In this document: in pieces, positions 7,690-7,928 of the stretch
How the letters are laid out: every line of letters starts with the position of its first letter
How positions within the stretch are numbered: the first letter of the stretch is position 1
Assembly: GCA_900545605.1 (NCBI GenBank)
Contig: UQZL01000053.1
Location: 1-7,928 of the forward strand
Length of the DNA: 7,928 nucleotides
Direction of reading: 5' to 3'
Source of the DNA: an uncultured Collinsella sp.
Lineage (GTDB): Bacteria; Actinomycetota; Coriobacteriia; Coriobacteriales; Coriobacteriaceae
Position numbers and translations under genes: made by a program
Notes under the pieces: model-generated
Databases searched by the model: none
The model's input: only the letters and a program-made list of their open reading frames with translations
Told to the model about the DNA's origin: nothing

Positions 7690-7872
7690 CATTCCGTATT
7701 CCAGACTTCCGACGGCATTGCAGCGGAAGTGGAACTTAATAGCCAAAATTTGCCAACCCTCGGTTTTCGATGCGGAGCAACCAGGATTACGGTGAACTTC
7801 TTAAATGACAGGATTCTCGTCTTTAACGAGACCGAGAGTAAACATGTCGCCGTATTTAAAAAGGACGAATAG
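7690..7872 (+). CDS. Silent C-terminal cassette 6 (beta-domain type A)
   Basis: 60 residues, beginning HSVFQTSDG; the fourth residue is Phe because this repeat has TATTC. The segment AAEVELNSQNLPTLGFRCG is followed by RITVNFLNDRILVFNETESKHVAVFKKDE and TAG. The I-L-V-F-N-E-T-x-x-K-x-V-A-V-F ending lines up with cassettes 1 and 4. No ATG lies near its start. Confidence 0.75.
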   Translation, partial: HSVFQTSDGIAAEVELNSQNLPTLGFRCGATRITVNFLNDRILVFNETESKHVAVFKKDE

Positions 7873-7928
7873 CATTCCGTATCCCAAGTTCCGAGCTTCT
7901 GGGGAGACGTTACCGCCATTACCTACGG
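7873..7928 (+). CDS. Cassette 7, truncated by the window edge
   Basis: Begins HSVSQVPSFWGDVTAITY in the same frame as the other cassettes and stays open for 18 codons to the edge. It shows that the array continues rightward, but it is too short to place in a family. Confidence 0.65.

Larger units (their letters stand above)
6629..7884 (+). repeat. Seven direct repeats (core ATTCCGTAT, consensus AGCATTCCGTATCC) bounding coding cassettes
   Basis: Eleven-base cores start at 6629, 6818, 7073, 7211, 7406, 7691 and 7874. ATTCCGTAT is identical in all seven, and AGCATTCCGTAT in the last six. Position 10 of the core varies in two copies: GC at 7220-7221 and TC at 7700-7701 instead of CC. All copies have the same orientation, and no inverted copy occurs in the window. 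Spacings are 189, 255, 138, 195, 285 and 183 bases, each divisible by three. In five of the six complete cassettes TAG lies immediately before CATTCC. Conservation of short sites flanking unrelated coding segments next to a tyrosine recombinase points to crossover sites. Confidence 0.92.
3540..7928. mobile_element. Prophage-like segment, left end (right end outside window)
   Basis: Everything right of recO is phage-like: a holin, an amidase endolysin, small coupled proteins, a tyrosine recombinase and tail-fibre-like coding cassettes. The left boundary lies between recO (3511) and the lysis terminator (about 3667), but no attachment core can be identified without the other end. The segment has no structural or replication genes in view, so it could also be a phage-derived remnant. 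The lysis genes read toward the junction, as expected for the 3' end of a late operon. Confidence 0.65.

Noticed and set aside
7135..7746. Minus-strand 203-codon frame across several cassettes, reading Y-G-M-L at each repeat
   Set aside because: Protein composition is irregular (Arg, His and Val rich) with no fold pattern. The plus-strand frame has stops placed exactly at repeats, constant spacing and a tail-fibre-like motif, so plus is the coding strand.
5754..7872. Amber recoding (TAG read as an amino acid), joining leader to recombinase and cassettes to each other
   Set aside because: Cassette 3 ends in TAA, the array still has no start, and no suppressor tRNA or interior TAG in the main genes is visible. 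It is still worth testing against the whole prophage for a CUA-anticodon tRNA.
6629..7884. CRISPR array
   Set aside because: Repeats are only about 11-15 bases, spacings are 138-285 and variable, and the intervals are coding with phased stops.
6629..7884. Classical integron cassettes with attC sites
   Set aside because: The sites are short and not the long imperfect palindromes of attC, cassettes have no start codons, and the recombinase shows no recognisable integron-specific insert. A cassette-exchange analogy remains possible.
6629..7928. Diversity-generating retroelement variable region
   Set aside because: No reverse transcriptase and no template/variable repeat pair with adenine-specific changes; the cassettes differ throughout.

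Overview
The window joins conserved bacterial chromosome (about 1-3540) to prophage-like DNA (about 3540-7928). High GC, the rpsO-pnp pair and the protein style suggest an actinobacterial gut anaerobe of the Coriobacteriia, perhaps Collinsella-like. That placement is an inference from composition and protein resemblance, with no database search behind it.

Chromosomal part, all on the minus strand and read right to left: recO (recombination mediator), rpsO (ribosomal protein S15) and pnp (polynucleotide phosphorylase, cut by the left edge). rpsO and pnp are separated by an intrinsic terminator. Each has a GC-rich hairpin in its leader next to the Shine-Dalgarno sequence.

Phage part, left to right: a junction zone with four helically phased decamer repeats and a terminator, then a compact leftward lysis module. 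In transcription order the module encodes a membrane-anchored coiled-coil protein, a holin, a secreted amidase endolysin with wall-binding repeats, and a 32-residue membrane protein coupled by an ATGA overlap.

The striking part is 5690-7928. A rightward tyrosine recombinase is preceded by a 14-bp inverted repeat and an 11-codon leader ORF with a perfect GGAGG. Its stop codon overlaps the first of seven direct repeats with invariant core ATTCCGTAT. Between the repeats lie six complete small coding cassettes (44-94 residues) and a partial seventh. Every cassette starts H/D-S-V in one fixed frame, ends with a stop codon at or just before the next repeat, and lacks its own start codon and ribosome binding site. 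All repeat-to-repeat distances (189, 255, 138, 195, 285, 183) are divisible by three. Cassette 2 resembles a phage tail-fibre C-terminal knob, and cassettes 1, 4 and 6 look like divergent copies of one small beta domain. I read this as a silent library of interchangeable C-termini, probably for a tail fibre or receptor-binding protein, switched by the adjacent recombinase. It would be a shufflon-like system.

The lysis module is transcribed leftward, so the expected expressed fibre gene would lie beyond the right edge on the minus strand. It should carry the repeat in inverted orientation, and inversion would then fuse a chosen cassette to it. Neither that gene nor an inverted repeat copy is in the window, so the mechanism remains a prediction.
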